From Dehalococcoidia bacterium (GTDB lineage: Bacteria; Chloroflexota; Dehalococcoidia; Dehalococcoidales; BS750m-G39), in contig DAOWJM010000119.1 in assembly GCA_030640325.1 (NCBI GenBank), forward strand, positions 1 to 5,159: a stretch of 5,159 bases of DNA, in the 5' to 3' direction. Shown here in pieces: positions 4,710-5,159 of the stretch. Positions within the stretch are counted from its first letter, which is position 1. Each line of letters begins with the position of its first letter. The notes below the pieces were generated by a model, which was not told the origin of the DNA, searched no databases, and saw only the letters and a list, made by a program, of their open reading frames with translations. The translations under genes and the position numbers were made by a program.

Positions 4710-5159
4710 ATGAAAGACATAGTATCTCCGGAGGTATTGACCGAGTTCCCCGACTATATTCGGGGCGTGGTTATTGCCAGGGGTGTCGATAACAGCGGGG
4801 AGAATCAACGACTAGTTGAGCTGCTAAGAAAGGCTGAGCAGGATGCCACCCAGGATGAGTCCCTGCAGGATATTAAAAACCACCCAAGAATAGCCAGTTG
4901 GCGGCAGGCTTACTCTGATTTCGGGGCGAACCCCAATAAGTTTTATTCCTCAATTGAGTCACTGGGTAGGCGTGCCCGGCGGGGTGACCATGTAGCCTAT
5001 ATTAATACTCTGGTAGCCCTGTTTAACTACTTCTCCCTCAGGCATATGGTGCCCAGTGGCGGTGATGACCTGGATAGGGTTAACGGGAAGCTGTATCTCA
5101 CCTTGGCTAAGGGCGATGAGCCCTTTACTCCGCTGGGCTCGGATGTAGTTGAGTATCCA
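4710..5159 (+). CDS. B3/B4 (PheT-like) domain protein, N-terminal part
   Basis: I translated 150 residues from the ATG at 4710 to the window edge with no stop, so the C-terminus is missing. The B3/B4 domain is the fold found in the beta subunit of phenylalanyl-tRNA synthetase, where it edits mischarged tRNA; free-standing forms of about 220-240 residues are common in bacteria and archaea and are suspected trans-editing or RNA-binding factors. Family signatures are 'SWRQAYSDFGANPNKFYSSI' at 63-82, 'LGRRARRGDHVAYINTLVAL' at 85-104, 'NYFSLRHMVPSGGDDLDRV' at 106-124, and the following strand 'GKLYLTLAKGDEPFTPLG' at 126-143. The first 60 residues are a less conserved lead. It is the sixth gene of the rightward operon. 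The actual substrate is not known for most stand-alone members. Confidence 0.92.
   Translation, partial: MKDIVSPEVLTEFPDYIRGVVIARGVDNSGENQRLVELLRKAEQDATQDESLQDIKNHPRIASWRQAYSDFGANPNKFYSSIESLGRRARRGDHVAYINTLVALFNYFSLRHMVPSGGDDLDRVNGKLYLTLAKGDEPFTPLGSDVVEYP

Overview
The window looks like a piece of a bacterial chromosome, most probably from the Chloroflexota (Dehalococcoidia-like), though this is inferred from gene style and not from a marker gene. Signs of a bacterium are sigma70-type promoter hexamers (a perfect TATAAT 17 bp after TTGAGC), good Shine-Dalgarno sites before several genes, and a lipoprotein with an 'ACGGG' lipobox followed by a Pro/Glu-rich linker, a style I associate with that phylum. 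Coding density is very high. There are no tRNAs, rRNAs, mobile elements or CRISPR arrays.

The layout is divergent around a 146-bp intergenic region (1284-1429) holding two back-to-back promoter candidates. Leftward (minus strand) runs a short operon: a secreted lipoprotein (807-1283), archease (367-783) and the N-terminal quarter of the RNA ligase RtcB (1-355, cut by the window edge). Archease is the known activator of RtcB, so this is an RNA repair or tRNA splicing-type ligase pair headed by an unrelated envelope protein. The end of the lipoprotein gene carries a cluster of perfect dyads just before the archease start, which has no clear Shine-Dalgarno site.

Rightward (plus strand) runs a tightly packed apparent operon of six genes: a coiled-coil-rich hypothetical protein (1430-2020), a small protein with a transglutaminase-like Cys/His/Asp pattern (2027-2410), a conserved-looking protein of unknown function (2410-3114), a radical SAM protein with a CX4CX2C cluster motif (3151-4029), a methanogen-type thymidylate synthase family protein with a GTG start (4054-4701), and a B3/B4 (PheT-like) domain protein cut by the right edge (4710-5159). 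Gaps are 6, -1, 36, 24 and 8 nt, so all six are probably co-transcribed from the promoter near 1372-1400.

No single known pathway unites the rightward genes. The strongest leads for something undescribed are the thymidylate synthase-fold protein with an altered phosphate-binding region, the radical SAM enzyme directly upstream of it, and the uncharacterised transglutaminase-like protein in the same operon. A link to nucleotide or RNA chemistry is suggested by the neighbourhood (RtcB, archease, B3/B4 domain) but is only an inference.
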